Below are positions 48,067 through 57,485 of a stretch of DNA of 64,000 bases, piece by piece (the stretch's first letter is position 1; each line of letters begins with the position of its first letter). Made by a program: the position numbers and the translations under genes. Under the pieces are notes generated by a model that was not told where the DNA came from, did no database searches, and worked only from the letters and a program-made list of their open reading frames with translations. Source of the stretch: Bog-473 sp963750075 (GTDB taxonomy: Bacteria > Actinomycetota > Acidimicrobiia > Acidimicrobiales > RAAP-2); the NCBI GenBank assembly GCA_963750075.1, contig CAVVPG010000006.1, positions 62,001 through 126,000 of the forward strand, in the 5' to 3' direction.

Positions 48067-49335
48067 ATGAACGACCGATTGGGGCCAGCCGAGGTGACCA
48101 CGAATGGGACGGGCAAAGTGACCGACGGCGAACAACCGACGCCCACCCACGAGGGCTCACCGTCCCTCAGCGCACAGTCCGTCGACCAGCGCTTGGAAGC
48201 GCTCATGGAGACCATACGGACGTGGGACTGGCGGGCCGCTCCCGTGGAGGCGGGCGCAACTCGGACGGATGAGGGTGCCTTGACGGTGTCGGGCCTCGCG
48301 ACGACCGCCACCGCCGAAGTCCATCAGGTCTTGGAACCACCGACCTATGGTCCGACCCCGGTTCAGACTGCGCCCAATACCGGGCCGCGCGTGATCGTGC
48401 CGACGCCCTACCCGGACGCGGATCCTCCCGTCCGAATGGACCCGATGGCGGACAACACCCGGACGGTCGTGCCCGAGCCGACGCCCCATGTCGACGCGGT
48501 GCCCCCCGTCCCGGTGGACCCCATGGCGGACAACACCCGGACGGTCGTGCTCGAGCCGATGCCCCGACCCGACGCGGTGCCCCCCGTCCCGGTGGACCCC
48601 ATGGCGGACAACACCCAGACGGTCGTGCTCGAGCCGACGCCCCGTCCCGCCACGGTTGATCCGGTAGTACCCATGGAGCGAGAAGGCGTCGCCGACGGCA
48701 CGAGCGCACCCTCTCAGCCCGCACCGACGCGCCGGGCCGACACCGAGCGCGGCCCCATTCGTCGCTTGTGGTCACACCGCTGGACCAAGGTGGCGCTTCT
48801 GTGCCTGGCGGCCGCCGTCGCCGTCGTCCTCATCATCTGGGGGCTCCGGCTTGCCCACAAGAGCCCCAGTGCGGGTGCCCCGCTGTCGACGACCGTGCCG
48901 CCGCACGCCGTTGTCCACCCCCATCACCCGGCCTTTGTCTCGCCGATCCCCGCCGCCCAGATGGTCAAGTACGAGCAATACGCACAGGGTCTTCAGACGG
49001 CGAATGTAACGGCGGCGCATGCGTTGGCCGCCGCGGGCAGCGCGCCGACGGCCATTCAGCTGGCACCCGCCATCACGGCGTACCACTACGGGGTGAATCT
49101 CTACGACTTCCAGATTCGCTTCATCCAGTGGCCCGCCGGGATGCAGCCGGCGGTCACGGTCGACCATGCGCAGCTCGAAGCTCTCGTCACCTACCTGCAG
49201 TCGTTCTCCTCCGTCAGCCCCACCGGCGTGGGTCCCTGGCTGTCCCAGTTGCACGCCCGGACCGCAGCGGCAGAAGCAACAGACAACAAGATCCGGCAAG
49301 ACCTCGGATTGGCAGCTTCGACTTCGTTTCCCTGA
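48067..49335 (+). CDS. Membrane protein with three 26-residue Pro-rich repeats
   Basis: The 422-residue protein has a long cytoplasmic N-terminal part with three VDPMADNTRTVV repeats (48412-48645), one membrane helix (about residues 242-262) and a ~155-residue outer domain with helical character (AQMVKYEQYAQGLQTANVTA). The architecture (disordered inside, one helix, outer domain) resembles the DUF2510-like protein and the sortase N-terminus. No family recognised. Confidence 0.65.
   Translation: MNDRLGPAEVTTNGTGKVTDGEQPTPTHEGSPSLSAQSVDQRLEALMETIRTWDWRAAPVEAGATRTDEGALTVSGLATTATAEVHQVLEPPTYGPTPVQTAPNTGPRVIVPTPYPDADPPVRMDPMADNTRTVVPEPTPHVDAVPPVPVDPMADNTRTVVLEPMPRPDAVPPVPVDPMADNTQTVVLEPTPRPATVDPVVPMEREGVADGTSAPSQPAPTRRADTERGPIRRLWSHRWTKVALLCLAAAVAVVLIIWGLRLAHKSPSAGAPLSTTVPPHAVVHPHHPAFVSPIPAAQMVKYEQYAQGLQTANVTAAHALAAAGSAPTAIQLAPAITAYHYGVNLYDFQIRFIQWPAGMQPAVTVDHAQLEALVTYLQSFSSVSPTGVGPWLSQLHARTAAAEATDNKIRQDLGLAASTSFP
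48412..48645 (+). repeat. Three 78-bp tandem repeats
   Basis: Three in-frame units of 78 bp encode 26-residue blocks with core VDPMADNTRTVVLEP. Units two and three are nearly identical in DNA. Confidence 0.85.
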
Positions 49336-49384
49336 TCCTCCCTGTCAGCGCACCGACGAGGAGATCGCCGGATGCACACGTGCA

Positions 49385-50014
49385 CTACGCATCGTGCCCT
49401 GACGGTCCCCCACCACCCGCTGGCGTGACACGGGTCTTGGCGGCGTTCAGGATCAAGCGGACCACGGCGCCGATGATGGCGAGGTCGAGCAGCATCTGCG
49501 CGGAGACGAGCAGGCGCGCCGCATCGGTGCGCGGCGTGATGTCGCCGAAGCCGACCGTCGAGAAGACCGTAATGGTGAAGTAGAGCGCCTTGGCATGGTC
49601 GAGCCGCTGGGTGAAGATCAGCGGGGTCTCGTGCGACAAGGAGAGGTAGAGGGCGGAGAAGATGACGAGGAACACGGCGATCACGACGCCGAGGGCCTCG
49701 ACCGCACGGAGCTCGGGGAGCTCGGCCATGCTGATGCGCCGGATCTGCCAGGCGAGGAGGACTCCGATCACCGCGATGTCGACGCCGAGACGGAGCAGGG
49801 CGCGCAGTCCCGACTCGCGGCCGATGGGGATCACGAAATAGGCGCCGAAGATGAGCACCCACGAGAAGGCGATGATGGCGCTCGAGCGCAGCACGGCCTG
49901 CCGCCGATGGGATTTCTCGAGGTCCGCCAGACGGAGCGGCGTCGACGGGGTCCGGTCCCTGCGGCGGACCCGTGCATCGCGACCGGCTCCGTCGGCGGGG
50001 CTTGTGTCCTCCAT
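49385..50014 (-). CDS. Two-pore-domain-like potassium channel protein
   Basis: The 209-residue protein has four possible helices (about 43-63, 72-90, 107-125 and 165-189) and a K+ selectivity filter TVGFGD (153-158) in the pore loop TITVFSTVGFGDITPRTDAA. This makes it an ion-channel (Ion_trans_2) family member. The N-terminus is basic and cytoplasmic; no ligand-binding RCK/TrkA domain is present. It ends convergent with the gene at 48.1 kb. Confidence 0.9.
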   Translation of the reverse strand: MEDTSPADGAGRDARVRRRDRTPSTPLRLADLEKSHRRQAVLRSSAIIAFSWVLIFGAYFVIPIGRESGLRALLRLGVDIAVIGVLLAWQIRRISMAELPELRAVEALGVVIAVFLVIFSALYLSLSHETPLIFTQRLDHAKALYFTITVFSTVGFGDITPRTDAARLLVSAQMLLDLAIIGAVVRLILNAAKTRVTPAGGGGPSGHDA

Positions 50015-50145
50015 CGACCCAGACGCTAACGAGATGGGCCCCGGGCGTGGGGTATGGCGGGCGTCAGGCGCCCGTTGGTCCCTGCGGCGCGGCGGCGGCT
50101 TCCGCGCCGTCGCCGGTCAGCCGGCCCGCGTGCGTCGGGCGGGGG

Positions 50146-51036
50146 TCAGGCGAGCCCCCGCACGATCGCGACCATCTTCTCGCCGCACTCGGTCGGGTTC
50201 TGTGCCACGGCGACGCCTGCGGCCGACAGCGCCTCCATCTTGGCCTGGGCCGTGCCCTGGGAGCCCGAGATGATCGCACCGGCGTGGCCCATCTTGCGCC
50301 CCGGCGGGGCGGTGACGCCGGCGATGTAGGCCGCCACCGGCTTGGTCATGCTCGCTGCGATGAACTCCGCCGCCCGCTCCTCCTCGGAGCCGCCGATCTC
50401 GCCGATCATCATCACCGCCTTGGTCTCGGGGTCGGCCTCGAAGGCGGCCAGGCAGTCGATGAAGTTGGTGCCGGGGACGGGGTCGCCGCCGATGCCGACA
50501 CAGGTGGTCTGCCCGATGCCCTGCTGGGAGAGCTCGTGGAGGGCCTGGTAGGTCAGCGTGCCCGACCGCGAGACGATGCCGACGGGCCCCCCGGCCAGTG
50601 CGATGTCGCCCGAGGTGATGCCGATGTTGCACTTGCCGGGGCTGATGATGCCCGGGCAGTTGGGGCCGAGCAGCCGGGTGCCGGGGAACTCCTCGACGAG
50701 GCGGTTGTAGGCCAGGGCCTCGTCCTGGGCCGGGATCCCCTCGGTGATGCAGACGATGAAGGAGATGCCCGCGTCGGCCGCCTCCATGATGGCGTCCGCC
50801 GCGCCCCGCGGCGGCACCGAGATGAACGAGGCCGTCGCCCCCGTCTCCTTCACCGCCTCGGCCGCCGATCCGTAGACCGGGATGCCCTCGATCTCCTCGC
50901 CGCCCCGCTTCGGGTTGGTGCCCCCCACGATCTTGGTGCCGTACGCCTTGTTGCGCAGGCCGTGGAAGAGCCCCTGGCTCGTCGGGCTGATGCCCTGGAT
51001 CACGACCTTGGTCGTCTCGTCGACGAAGATGCTCAC
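50146..51036 (-). CDS. sucD: Succinyl-CoA synthetase alpha subunit
   Basis: The 296-residue subunit binds CoA and carries the phosphohistidine. Visible motifs are the nucleotide/CoA loop VIQGISPTSQGLFH, KRGGEEIEGIPVY, SFISVPPRGAADAIMEA, LLGPNCPGIISPGKCNIGI and the active-site AYIAGVTAPPGRKMGHAGAI. The GTG at 51036 follows a short repeat-bearing spacer after sucC. Together SucCD makes succinate and nucleoside triphosphate from succinyl-CoA. Confidence 0.95.
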   Translation of the reverse strand: MSIFVDETTKVVIQGISPTSQGLFHGLRNKAYGTKIVGGTNPKRGGEEIEGIPVYGSAAEAVKETGATASFISVPPRGAADAIMEAADAGISFIVCITEGIPAQDEALAYNRLVEEFPGTRLLGPNCPGIISPGKCNIGITSGDIALAGGPVGIVSRSGTLTYQALHELSQQGIGQTTCVGIGGDPVPGTNFIDCLAAFEADPETKAVMMIGEIGGSEEERAAEFIAASMTKPVAAYIAGVTAPPGRKMGHAGAIISGSQGTAQAKMEALSAAGVAVAQNPTECGEKMVAIVRGLA

Positions 51037-51039
51037 GTT

Positions 51040-51083
51040 CTCGGTGTCCTCTCGGTGTCGGTCTCGGTGTCGAGCTCGGTGTC
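51040..51083 (-). repeat. Four CTCGGTGTC repeats between sucC and sucD
   Basis: The 9-mer CTCGGTGTC (GACACCGAG on the coding strand) starts at 51040, 51051, 51063 and 51075, 11-12 nt apart, filling most of the 61-nt spacer and ending at the sucD ribosome-binding region. Confidence 0.8.
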
Positions 51084-51097
51084 GGGCCGCCGGGCGC

Positions 51098-52240
51098 CTA
51101 GGCCTTGGCCAGGGCGACGGCGTGGCGGGCGGCGTCGAGCATGGTGGGCTCGGCGATCAGAGCGTCCGACAGGTGGTCGGCCAGGAGGGCGCGGCCCTCC
51201 ACGGCGTTGGTGCCGTCGAGGCGCATCACCACGGGCGAGCTCAGCTCCACCCGGCCGATTGCCTCGATGATCCCCTTCGCCACCTCGTCCACCCTCGTGA
51301 TGCCGCCGAAGATGTTGACGAGGATGGACTTGACCGCCGGGTCGGCGTTGATCACCTCGAGCGCCGCGGCCATCACGTCGGCGTTCGCTCCGCCGCCGAT
51401 GTCGAGGAAGTTGGCCGCCTGCCCGCCCACCTGGGTGACGACGTCCAGCGTCGACATGGCGAGGCCCGCCCCGTTGGCGATGATGCCCACACTGCCCGAC
51501 AGCCCGATGTAGTTGAGGCCTTTCTCCTTGGCCATCTTCTCGCGGGGGTCGACGTCGGAGTCGTCGGCGTACTCCTCCCATTCGGGGTGGCGGAAGGCGG
51601 CGTTCTCGTCGAGGGTCACCTTCGCATCGAGCGCGTGCACCTTGCCCTCGGGGGTGAGGATCAGCGGGTTGATCTCGGCCAGGTCGCAGTCGCCCTCCAC
51701 GTAGCAGTGGTAGAGGCGGACCAGCAGGGTGGCCGCCTGGGCGCGGGCCTGCGGATCGAGGTTGGCGCGGTCCACCCACTCGCGGGCCGCCTCCTCGCTC
51801 AACCCGACGACGGGGTCGACGTGGATCTTGGCGATGGCCTCGGGGTTGCTCTGCGCCACCTCCTCGATCTCGACACCGCCCTCGGCCGAGAGCATCCCGA
51901 GGTGCAGCTTGGCCGGCCGGTCGAGGGTGAAGCTCGCGTAGTACTCCTTGGCGATGTCCGAGGCGTGTTCGACCCAGAGCCGCTTGACCACGTGACCCTT
52001 GATGTCGAGGCCCAGGATGTTCCCGGCGTGCTGGCGCACCTCGTCCGCGTCGTCGGCCAGCTTCACGCCACCGGCCTTGCCGCGGCCACCGACCTTGACC
52101 TGTGCCTTCACCACGACGGGGTAGCCGGCCGCCTCGGCCTGCGCCACGGCCTCGTCCACCGTGTCGGCCACACCGCCCGGGGAGGTCGGGATGCCGAAGC
52201 GGGCGAAGTACTGCTTGCCCTGGTACTCGTAGAGGTCCAC
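51098..52240 (-). CDS. sucC: Succinyl-CoA synthetase beta subunit
   Basis: The 380-residue subunit has the ATP-grasp domain: VDLYEYQGKQYFARFGIPT at the N-terminus, PVVVKAQVKVGGRGKAGGVK, VEGDCDLAEINPLILTPEG and the C-terminal GSVGIIANGAGLAMSTLDVV and ILVNIFGGITRVDEVAKGII. GTG 52240 follows AAAGGAG. It is first of the sucC-sucD pair. A methylmalonyl-CoA mutase-type B12 protein is encoded just upstream, linking to succinyl-CoA. Confidence 0.95.
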   Translation of the reverse strand: MDLYEYQGKQYFARFGIPTSPGGVADTVDEAVAQAEAAGYPVVVKAQVKVGGRGKAGGVKLADDADEVRQHAGNILGLDIKGHVVKRLWVEHASDIAKEYYASFTLDRPAKLHLGMLSAEGGVEIEEVAQSNPEAIAKIHVDPVVGLSEEAAREWVDRANLDPQARAQAATLLVRLYHCYVEGDCDLAEINPLILTPEGKVHALDAKVTLDENAAFRHPEWEEYADDSDVDPREKMAKEKGLNYIGLSGSVGIIANGAGLAMSTLDVVTQVGGQAANFLDIGGGANADVMAAALEVINADPAVKSILVNIFGGITRVDEVAKGIIEAIGRVELSSPVVMRLDGTNAVEGRALLADHLSDALIAEPTMLDAARHAVALAKA

Positions 52241-52363
52241 TTGGGTGCTGTCTCCTTTGTCGGTGTGCGAGATGTGCGGGTGTCGCGGGGGTTCCCGGTC
52301 GGGGCATCGCACGGGCCCCGGCCGGGGCGCGAGCCCAGCGACGCGGCGACCGCCCTTGGTCGG

Positions 52364-52780
52364 TCAGGCCTCGAGGGCCTCCTCCCGGGCATCGAGGGCG
52401 TCGGCCAACCAGGAGCCGATGGAGTCGAGGGGCGCCCCGGGCGTGAACACCTGGGCCACGCCCTCCCCCTTGAGCACCGGGATGTCGGCCTCGGGGATGA
52501 TCCCGCCCACGATGACGAGCACGTCCTCCCGGCCCACGTCGGCCAGCAACTTGACCACCTTGGGCACCAGCGTGAGGTGGGCCCCCGAGAGCAGGGACAG
52601 GCCGACGGCATCGGCGTCCTCCTGCACCACGGCTTGAATCACCTGTTCGGGCGTCTGGTGCAGCCCCGTGTAGACGACCTCGAAGCCGCTGTCGCGCAAC
52701 GCCCTGGCGATGACCTTGGCCCCCCGGTCGTGACCGTCGAGGCCCGGCTTGGCCACGACAACCCTGTAGGGACGTTTCAT
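52364..52780 (-). CDS. Cobalamin-binding (methylmalonyl-CoA mutase C-terminal-type) protein
   Basis: The 138-residue protein is a free-standing B12-binding domain: VVVAKPGLDGHDRGAKVIAR holds the DxHxxG base-off histidine, followed by EVVYTGLHQTPEQVIQAVVQ, GLSLLSGAHL and VIVGGIIPEADIPVLK. It matches the small subunit of split methylmalonyl-CoA or ethylmalonyl-type mutases. The large subunit is not in this window. ATG 52780 is chosen because the upstream part of the frame is shadow. It precedes sucCD, which consume the succinyl-CoA product. Confidence 0.9.
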   Translation of the reverse strand: MKRPYRVVVAKPGLDGHDRGAKVIARALRDSGFEVVYTGLHQTPEQVIQAVVQEDADAVGLSLLSGAHLTLVPKVVKLLADVGREDVLVIVGGIIPEADIPVLKGEGVAQVFTPGAPLDSIGSWLADALDAREEALEA

Positions 52781-52914
52781 GAGAGCCCAAGGATACGGAT
52801 GCCCTCGTGCGGACGCCAGACCGGAGACACCGCCCGGTCCGGGGTCAGGGCGGCAAGCAGGTTCGCGGGGCCCACGCTCGGAGAGGGAGTCCTTCCGGCG
52901 GAGACCCAGGCGGT

Positions 52915-53412
52915 TCAGGCCGTCGGGGCGGTCGGTGACGGCTCGCAAATGACCACGGGGATGTCCCGGGTCGTGTTGCGCTGATACCCCTCATACCCCT
53001 TGTACACCTTGACCAGCTCCGGCCAGAGCGTCGCCTTCTCCTCGGCCGAGGCGGTGCGCGCCCGCATCATCGTGGTGCGGTGGCCGACCGTCATCTCGAA
53101 GTCGGGGTGCGCAACGAGGTTCTTGTACCAGATGGGATCGTCCGAATAGCCGCCCTTGGACGCCACCAGGACCACTCGGTCCTCCGCGTAGATCGGCGAC
53201 GTGAGCAAGGTGGAGCGGCGCAGACCCGTCTTGCGCCCGATCGTGTGGATCTCGACGGGCTGCATGCCTGCAACGGTGCGGGGGAAGCGGCCCCCGCTCA
53301 GCGTGAGGAGCGCGCGATGACCGTGCTCCAGCATCCAGGCACCCACTGCGATCGTCCGGTCGCTCACGGCGGCCCTGAGTGTACCGGCCGCGCTGTGGGG
53401 GACCCATGGCAA
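52915..53412 (-). CDS. Deazaflavin (F420)-dependent nitroreductase family protein
   Basis: The 165-residue protein is of the Ddn/F420-binding split-barrel family: IHTIGRKTGLRRSTLLTSPI, VVLVASKGGYSDDPIWYKNL and the following AHPDFEMTVGHRT are the family motifs. Members reduce quinones or nitro compounds with F420H2. An alternative GTG at 53367 would remove 15 residues. F420 use agrees with an actinobacterial origin. Confidence 0.9.
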   Translation of the reverse strand: MPWVPHSAAGTLRAAVSDRTIAVGAWMLEHGHRALLTLSGGRFPRTVAGMQPVEIHTIGRKTGLRRSTLLTSPIYAEDRVVLVASKGGYSDDPIWYKNLVAHPDFEMTVGHRTTMMRARTASAEEKATLWPELVKVYKGYEGYQRNTTRDIPVVICEPSPTAPTA

Positions 53413-53436
53413 GGCCTGGAGGTCGGGCCCCTGAGG

Positions 53437-55893
53437 TCAGACCCGGCGGAGCGGCGTGGCCGAGAGGAGCAGGTTCTTCTTGCCGACGGAGTCGAAGTCG
53501 ACCGTGGCCTGGGCCCGCGAGCCCTCCCCCTTGGCGCTGATCACGACGCCGCGGCCCCAGTGGTCGTGGACCACCTGGTCGCCGGGCGCCAGCCCCAGGT
53601 CCTCGGCGCCCGTGCTGCCCCGCGGAGCCGCCCTGCCCCCGGGGGCGACGGCAGCGGCGCGGGCGCCCAGGGGCACGGCGGGCGCGAAGGTGGCCCCGGG
53701 CAGGTGCTCCTCGGCCGACACGGTGTCGTACCCGGTGCCCCGCCGGGGCGAGCCGAGCCCGACGTCGTCGACCAGGTGCGAGGGCACCTCGGTCACGAAG
53801 CGGCTCGGCATGGCCGGCTGGGTGCGGCCCCAGGTCGTGCGCGACCACGCGTGGGAGATGGCCAGGTGGCGCCGCGCCCGGGTGATGCCCACGTAGAAGA
53901 GGCGGCGCTCCTCCTCGAGCTCGCTCGGCTCGGCCAGCGAGCGGAAGTGCGGGAAGATCCCCTCCTCGAGCCCCACCACGAAGACGGCCGGGTACTCCAA
54001 GCCCTTCGCCGTGTGCAGCGTCATGAGCGAGACCCGCGTGCCGTCGCTGTCGAGCTCGTCGGAGTCCGCCACGAGGGCGACCGTCTCGAGGAAGCCCATG
54101 ACGTCGTCGAAGTCGGCGGCCTGGGTGGCCAGCTCGGCCAGGTTCTCAATGCGGCCGTCCGCCTCGTGGGTGTGCTCGGCGACGAGCTCGGCCAGGTAGC
54201 CCGTCCGGTCGGCCACCAGCTGGACGAAGTCGGCCGGGTTGACGGTCTGCACGAGCGGGCGCAGCTCGGCCAGCAGCCGCGACAGCTCCTCGGCGCCCCT
54301 GAGCGCCTTGGCCGAGAGGCCGGCCTCGGCCGCCCGGTCGATGGCCTCGGTGAAGGGCACGTGCTCGGTCTGCGCCCAGGCCGCCAGCCGGGCCAGGGAG
54401 GTGTCGCCGATGCCGCGCTTGGGCACGTTCACGACGCGGCGCGCCGACACCTCGTCGTCGGGGTTGGCCAGCACCCGGACGTAGGCGAGGATGTCCTTGA
54501 TCTCCTTGCGGTCGTAGAACTTGGCCCCGCCCACCACCTTGTAGGGGATGCCGGTGAACTTCATGGACGTCTCGAGCGGGAGGCTCTGGGCGTTGGTCCG
54601 GTAGAACACCGCGACGTCGCCCCACGACAGTCCCTCGGAGGCGTGCAGCCGCAGGATCTCGCTCGACACCCACGAGGCCTCGTCGCGCTCGTCCTCGGCC
54701 CGGTACCGCTTGACCGGCCCGCCGGCGTCGCCGACGGTGAACAGCTCCTTGGGCTGGCGGCCGAGGTTGTTGGCGATGACGGCGTTGGCCGCATCGAGGA
54801 TGGTCTGGGTGGATCGGAAGTTCTGCTCTAACATGATCGTGGTCACGTTGGGGAAGGCGCGCTCGAACTCCAGGATGTTGCGGATGTCGGCGCCCCGCCA
54901 GCGGTAGACCGACTGGTCCGAGTCGCCGACCACGCACACGTTGCCATGGGCCTCGCCGAGCAGCTTGACGATCTCGTTCTGTGCGTGGTTCGTGTCCTGG
55001 AACTCGTCGACCAGAATGTGGCGGAACCGCTCCTGGTACGACGCGCGCACGTCGTCGCACGCCTGGAGCAGGTTGGCCGTCACCATCAGGAGGTCGTCGA
55101 AGTCCAGGGCGTTCGCCGCCAGCAGGCGGCCCTGGTACTGCGCGTAGACGTCGGCGATGCGCTTGCGGAAGGGGTCGGGGCCGCCGTGCGCCTCCTCGCG
55201 GAAGGTCTCGAAGTCGGCCAGCTCGGCCTTGGCCTGGCTGATCACTCCCTGCACGGCACGGGCGGGCAGGCGCTTCTGGTCGAAGCCGAGCTCGGCGGTG
55301 ATCATCTCGATCATGCGGCGCGAGTCCGTGTCGTCGTAGACGGTGAAGGCGGAGCGGTAGCCGAGCCGGTCGGCGTTCGTGCGCAGGATGCGCAGGCAGG
55401 CCGAGTGGAACGTCGAGACCCACATCCTCTCCGCGGGCGGCCCGACCAGGTCGGCCACCCGCGTGCGCATCTCCTCGGCGGCCTTGTTGGTGAACGTGAT
55501 GGCGAGGATCCCCCACGGCGGTGCGTCCCCGGTGGCCAGCAGGTGCGCGATGCGCCGGGTCAGCACCCTGGTCTTGCCCGATCCCGCGCCGGCGATGATG
55601 AGCAGCGGCCCGCCCCGGTGCTCGACGGCGGCGCGCTGGGGCAGGGTCAGGTCGTCGGTCAGTGCGGCCGGCCGGCCCGAGAAGGCGCCCGACGTTGCCG
55701 CGCTGCGGCGACGGCGCCTCCGCCCGTCGTCCGCACCCTCGGCCGTGGTGTCGGGCGTCTCCGCACCCTCTCCCGCGGCCGCCTCGGCAGCAGCCGCCGC
55801 AGCCGCCGCGCCGACCTCCTCGTCGGACAGCTCCGACGGGTCCGAGGTGTCGAACAGCTGCCCGGTGTCGCCGCTCCCCGTAGCGGTGGTCAC
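53437..55893 (-). CDS. pcrA: ATP-dependent DNA helicase PcrA/UvrD
   Basis: The 818-residue superfamily 1 helicase unwinds DNA 3'-5' in repair and replication restart. Motifs in order: an N-terminal low-complexity acidic/Ala/Arg leader (~75 residues), Q motif LTLPQRAAVEHRGGPLLIIA, Walker A AGAGSGKTRVLTRRI, Ia ITFTNKAAEEMRTR, VDEFQDTNHAQ (Walker B), GDSDQSVYRWRGADI, and the C-terminal VSLMTLHTAKGLEYPAVFVV and LFYVGITRARRHL. A Tudor-like C-terminus (VVHDHWGRGVVISAKGEG) is also seen. GTG 55893 overlaps the guaA stop as GTGA. Confidence 0.95.
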   Translation of the reverse strand: MTTATGSGDTGQLFDTSDPSELSDEEVGAAAAAAAAEAAAGEGAETPDTTAEGADDGRRRRRRSAATSGAFSGRPAALTDDLTLPQRAAVEHRGGPLLIIAGAGSGKTRVLTRRIAHLLATGDAPPWGILAITFTNKAAEEMRTRVADLVGPPAERMWVSTFHSACLRILRTNADRLGYRSAFTVYDDTDSRRMIEMITAELGFDQKRLPARAVQGVISQAKAELADFETFREEAHGGPDPFRKRIADVYAQYQGRLLAANALDFDDLLMVTANLLQACDDVRASYQERFRHILVDEFQDTNHAQNEIVKLLGEAHGNVCVVGDSDQSVYRWRGADIRNILEFERAFPNVTTIMLEQNFRSTQTILDAANAVIANNLGRQPKELFTVGDAGGPVKRYRAEDERDEASWVSSEILRLHASEGLSWGDVAVFYRTNAQSLPLETSMKFTGIPYKVVGGAKFYDRKEIKDILAYVRVLANPDDEVSARRVVNVPKRGIGDTSLARLAAWAQTEHVPFTEAIDRAAEAGLSAKALRGAEELSRLLAELRPLVQTVNPADFVQLVADRTGYLAELVAEHTHEADGRIENLAELATQAADFDDVMGFLETVALVADSDELDSDGTRVSLMTLHTAKGLEYPAVFVVGLEEGIFPHFRSLAEPSELEEERRLFYVGITRARRHLAISHAWSRTTWGRTQPAMPSRFVTEVPSHLVDDVGLGSPRRGTGYDTVSAEEHLPGATFAPAVPLGARAAAVAPGGRAAPRGSTGAEDLGLAPGDQVVHDHWGRGVVISAKGEGSRAQATVDFDSVGKKNLLLSATPLRRV

Positions 55894-57485
55894 TCCCACT
55901 CAATGGTCCCGGGCGGCTTCGACGTGACGTCGAGCGCCACCCGGTTCACGCCTTCCACCTCGTTGATGATGCGCGAGGCGATGCGCTCGACCAGGTCGTA
56001 GGGCAGCCGGGCCCAGTCCGCCGTCATGGCGTCGTCGCTGGTGACGGCACGGATGACGACGGGGTAGGCGTAGGTGCGACCGTCGCCCATCACCCCGACG
56101 GTGCGCACCGCCGGCAGCACGGCGAAGCTCTGCCACAGCTCGCGGTACAGCCCGGCGCGCCGGATCTCCTCGACCACGACCGCGTCCGCGTTGCGCAGGA
56201 TCTCGGCGCGGGCGGGCGTCACCTCGCCGATGATGCGCACGGCGAGCCCCGGCCCGGGGAAGGGCTGGCGCCACACGATCTCGTGCGGCAGCCCGAGCTC
56301 CTCGCCCACCGCGCGCACCTCGTCCTTGAACAGCAGGCGCAGTGGCTCCACGAGCTCGAACGCGAGGTCGTCGGGCAGCCCACCCACGTTGTGGTGCGAC
56401 TTGATGTTGGCCGCCGTGTCGCTCCCCGACTCGATCACGTCGGGGTACAGCGTGCCCTGCACGAGGAAGCGGGGCCCGGCACCGGTCCCCGCTCCCGCAT
56501 CGGTGCTCGCCCGGGCATCTGCATCCATGCTCTCCACGCCCGCCCCGAGGTCCCGCGCCACCTCCTCGAAGATCCGGATGAAGAGCTCGCCGATGATCTT
56601 GCGCTTGCGCTCGGGGTCGGTCACGCCGGCCAATGCGGCGAAGTAGCGGTCGGCCGCCTTCACGTGGACGAGGTCCACCTTGAACTGGCGCCGGAAGGTG
56701 TCCTCGACCTGGTCCGCCTCGCCCGAGCGCATCAGCCCGGTGTCGACGAAGACACAGGTGAGCTGGTCGCCCACCGCCTTGTGCACCAGCGCGGCCGCCA
56801 CGGCGGAGTCGACGCCCCCGCTCAGCGCGCACAGCACGCGGTCGGAGCCCACCTGGGCCCGCACCGCCGCCACCTGCTGCTCGATGATGGAGACGTGCGT
56901 CCACCCGGGCAGGCACCCGCACACGTCGATCAGGAAGTGGTCGAACACCTCGCTGCCGCGGTCGGTGTGCACCACCTCGGGGTGGAACTGCAGTCCGAAC
57001 AACCGCCGCTCCGCGTCGTGCAGCGCGGCCACGGGCGCCCCGGCGCTCTGCGCCGTGGCCACGAAGCCCTCGGGGACCGCGGTGATGGCGTCGCCGTGGC
57101 TCATCCACACCGACGACGTGGCGGGCCAGTCGGGGCACAGCGGGGAGGCGCCGGTGAGCGCCAGCTCGGTACGCCCGTACTCGCCCTGCCCCGTGCGCGA
57201 GACGGTGCCGCCGAGTTGGAGCGCCATGAGCTGCGCGCCGTAGCACAGGCCGAGGATCGGGATCCCGAGCTCGTAGACGCCGGGGTCGATGGACGGCGCC
57301 GGCGTCTCGTAGACGGACTTGGGCCCGCCGCTGAAGATGATGCCCTTGGGCGCCCTGGCCCGGACCTCTTCGACCGAGATCGTGGCCGGGACGATCTCGG
57401 AGTAGACGTGCGCCTCGCGCACCCGGCGGGCGATCAGTCGGGCGTACTGGGCCCCGAAGTCGACGACGAGGACGGTGTCGGTCAG
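55890..57485 (-). CDS. guaA: GMP synthase (glutamine-hydrolysing), probable CTG start
   Basis: The 531-residue enzyme aminates XMP to GMP. The class I glutaminase domain shows VLVVDFGAQYARLIARRVRE, GLCYGAQLMA (nucleophile C) and LQFHPEVVHT; the ATP-PPase domain has LCALSGGVDSAVAAALVHKA and the dimerisation part ends TSKPPGTIEWE. No ATG, GTG or TTG lies at a suitable spot. The only codon that gives the standard T-D-T-V-L-V-V-D start is CTG at 57485, which overlaps the guaB3 stop as CTGA. A longer frame to 57596 is guaB3 shadow. Confidence 0.93.
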   Translation of the reverse strand: MTDTVLVVDFGAQYARLIARRVREAHVYSEIVPATISVEEVRARAPKGIIFSGGPKSVYETPAPSIDPGVYELGIPILGLCYGAQLMALQLGGTVSRTGQGEYGRTELALTGASPLCPDWPATSSVWMSHGDAITAVPEGFVATAQSAGAPVAALHDAERRLFGLQFHPEVVHTDRGSEVFDHFLIDVCGCLPGWTHVSIIEQQVAAVRAQVGSDRVLCALSGGVDSAVAAALVHKAVGDQLTCVFVDTGLMRSGEADQVEDTFRRQFKVDLVHVKAADRYFAALAGVTDPERKRKIIGELFIRIFEEVARDLGAGVESMDADARASTDAGAGTGAGPRFLVQGTLYPDVIESGSDTAANIKSHHNVGGLPDDLAFELVEPLRLLFKDEVRAVGEELGLPHEIVWRQPFPGPGLAVRIIGEVTPARAEILRNADAVVVEEIRRAGLYRELWQSFAVLPAVRTVGVMGDGRTYAYPVVIRAVTSDDAMTADWARLPYDLVERIASRIINEVEGVNRVALDVTSKPPGTIEWE

